DNA from: Chloroflexota bacterium
GTDB taxonomy: Bacteria > Chloroflexota > Anaerolineae > Anaerolineales > UBA4823
Direction: 5' to 3'
DNA length: 5,956 nt
NCBI GenBank assembly: GCA_012798185.1
Contig: JAAZNS010000376.1
Location: 1 to 5,956, forward strand
The position numbers were made by a program, and so were the translations under genes. Positions 5,327-5,956 of the stretch are shown here, one piece after another. The notes under the pieces are model-generated. The model was not told the origin of the DNA. It worked only from the letters and a program-made list of their open reading frames with translations, and ran no database searches. Numbering within the stretch: the stretch's first letter is position 1; each line of letters opens with the position of its first letter.

Positions 5327-5956
5327 ATGAAGGATCAAGCGCAGGTTGTCGTTATCGGCGGTGGTATTTTTGGTATTAATATCGCTTACCACTTTGCTAA
5401 ACGTGGGTGGAAAGATGTTATTGTATTAGAAAAAATGGAAATCGCCAGCGGGGAAACAGGTCACGCGGCTGGTTTGGTGACTCAATTTGCCACATCAGAA
5501 ACATTGATGCAAATCCGCAAATACAGCATCGAAATGTACAGTGAATTAGGGCTGATCGACCACGTGGGAAGTATCCGCGTTGCTTCTAGCCCTGAGCAGT
5601 TCAAAGAGCTGCAGCGCAGCGTAAGCCGTGCCAAAGGTATTGGTATGGAAGTTGAGATTATCTCTCCTTCAGAAGCCATTAAGATCATGCCCTGCCTCAC
5701 TGAAAAAGAACTGTATGGCGCTATTTATTTGCCGCGTGATGGTCATCTCGACCCATACCTGACCACGACCAGCATGGCGAAGATCATCCGTGATATGGGT
5801 GTTACCATCTACACCAATACCCAGGTCACTGGAATTGAATTAACCCCCGAAGGCGCAATTTCCAAAGTGCGCACCAATAAAGGGGACATTCGCACAGAAA
5901 TCGTGATCAATGCTGCCGGATTATGGGCGCCGCGGATTGCCGCCATGGCGGGCATC
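5327..5956 (+). CDS. Dimethylglycine/sarcosine dehydrogenase-type FAD oxidoreductase (3' end beyond window)
   Basis: The N-terminal 210 residues of a flavoenzyme of the DAO (glycine/D-amino acid oxidase) family, open at the window edge. It begins with the FAD Rossmann motif VVVIGGGIFG (7-16; GxGxxG at 11-16) and the ribose-binding acid E35 in VIVLEK. SGETGHAAGL (41-50) follows; in dimethylglycine and sarcosine dehydrogenases the His of this H-A-x-G-L motif carries FAD covalently, making H46 the candidate. GAIYLPRDGHLDPY (131-144) strongly recalls dimethylglycine dehydrogenases, and VINAAGLWAPRIAAMAG (193-209) is the second FAD segment. Such enzymes oxidatively demethylate N-methyl amines, often passing C1 units to tetrahydrofolate through a C-terminal GcvT-like domain; whether one exists here cannot be seen. 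AGGAG at 5314-5318, eight bases before the ATG, supports the start. No terminator separates it from the regulator gene. A different secondary-amine or amino-acid substrate is possible. Confidence 0.85.
   Translation, partial: MKDQAQVVVIGGGIFGINIAYHFAKRGWKDVIVLEKMEIASGETGHAAGLVTQFATSETLMQIRKYSIEMYSELGLIDHVGSIRVASSPEQFKELQRSVSRAKGIGMEVEIISPSEAIKIMPCLTEKELYGAIYLPRDGHLDPYLTTTSMAKIIRDMGVTIYTNTQVTGIELTPEGAISKVRTNKGDIRTEIVINAAGLWAPRIAAMAGI

Overview
The window carries five protein-coding genes, all on the + strand. Coding DNA is of moderate GC and the spacers are AT-rich. No RNA gene, CRISPR array or transposase gene is visible. The lineage is not proven. The style of the proteins and a scattered-repeat unit with a GAGCGAAGCGA core are what I would expect from an Anaerolineae-type Chloroflexota genome, but this is a recognition-level guess.

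Layout. (1) 6-1001: a calcineurin-like metallophosphoesterase with every metal-binding motif intact. (2) 1002-1146: a spacer with an orphan Shine-Dalgarno-like sequence, then the real ribosome binding site of the next gene. (3) 1147-2994: a long APC-superfamily amino acid/amine permease. (4) 2995-3141: a spacer with a perfect 15-bp inverted repeat just after the permease stop. (5) 3142-4050: a choline/ethanolamine kinase-like phosphotransferase. It keeps the aromatic choline-pocket signature but has Asn where the catalytic-loop His normally sits. (6) 4051-4461: a 411-bp gene-free stretch. It holds a 114-bp MITE-like element with perfect 17-bp terminal inverted repeats and two internal covarying mini-hairpins. 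An AT-rich control region with repeated boxes follows, ending in a near-consensus sigma-70 promoter. (7) 4462-5280: a DeoR/GlpR-family regulator. (8) 5327 to the window edge: the N-terminal 210 residues of a dimethylglycine/sarcosine dehydrogenase-type FAD oxidoreductase with a candidate flavin-linking histidine.

Working model (inference). The permease imports a small amine or amino acid, the kinase phosphorylates a choline- or ethanolamine-like alcohol, and the flavoenzyme oxidises an N-methylated amine such as dimethylglycine or sarcosine. The DeoR protein would sense a phosphorylated intermediate and control its own promoter and the flavoenzyme behind it. The phosphoesterase may belong to the same locus or simply be a neighbour. 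The most unusual DNA-level object is the 4113-4226 element. The most unusual protein-level features are the His-to-Asn change in the kinase and the pairing of a choline kinase-like enzyme with a dimethylglycine dehydrogenase-like enzyme.
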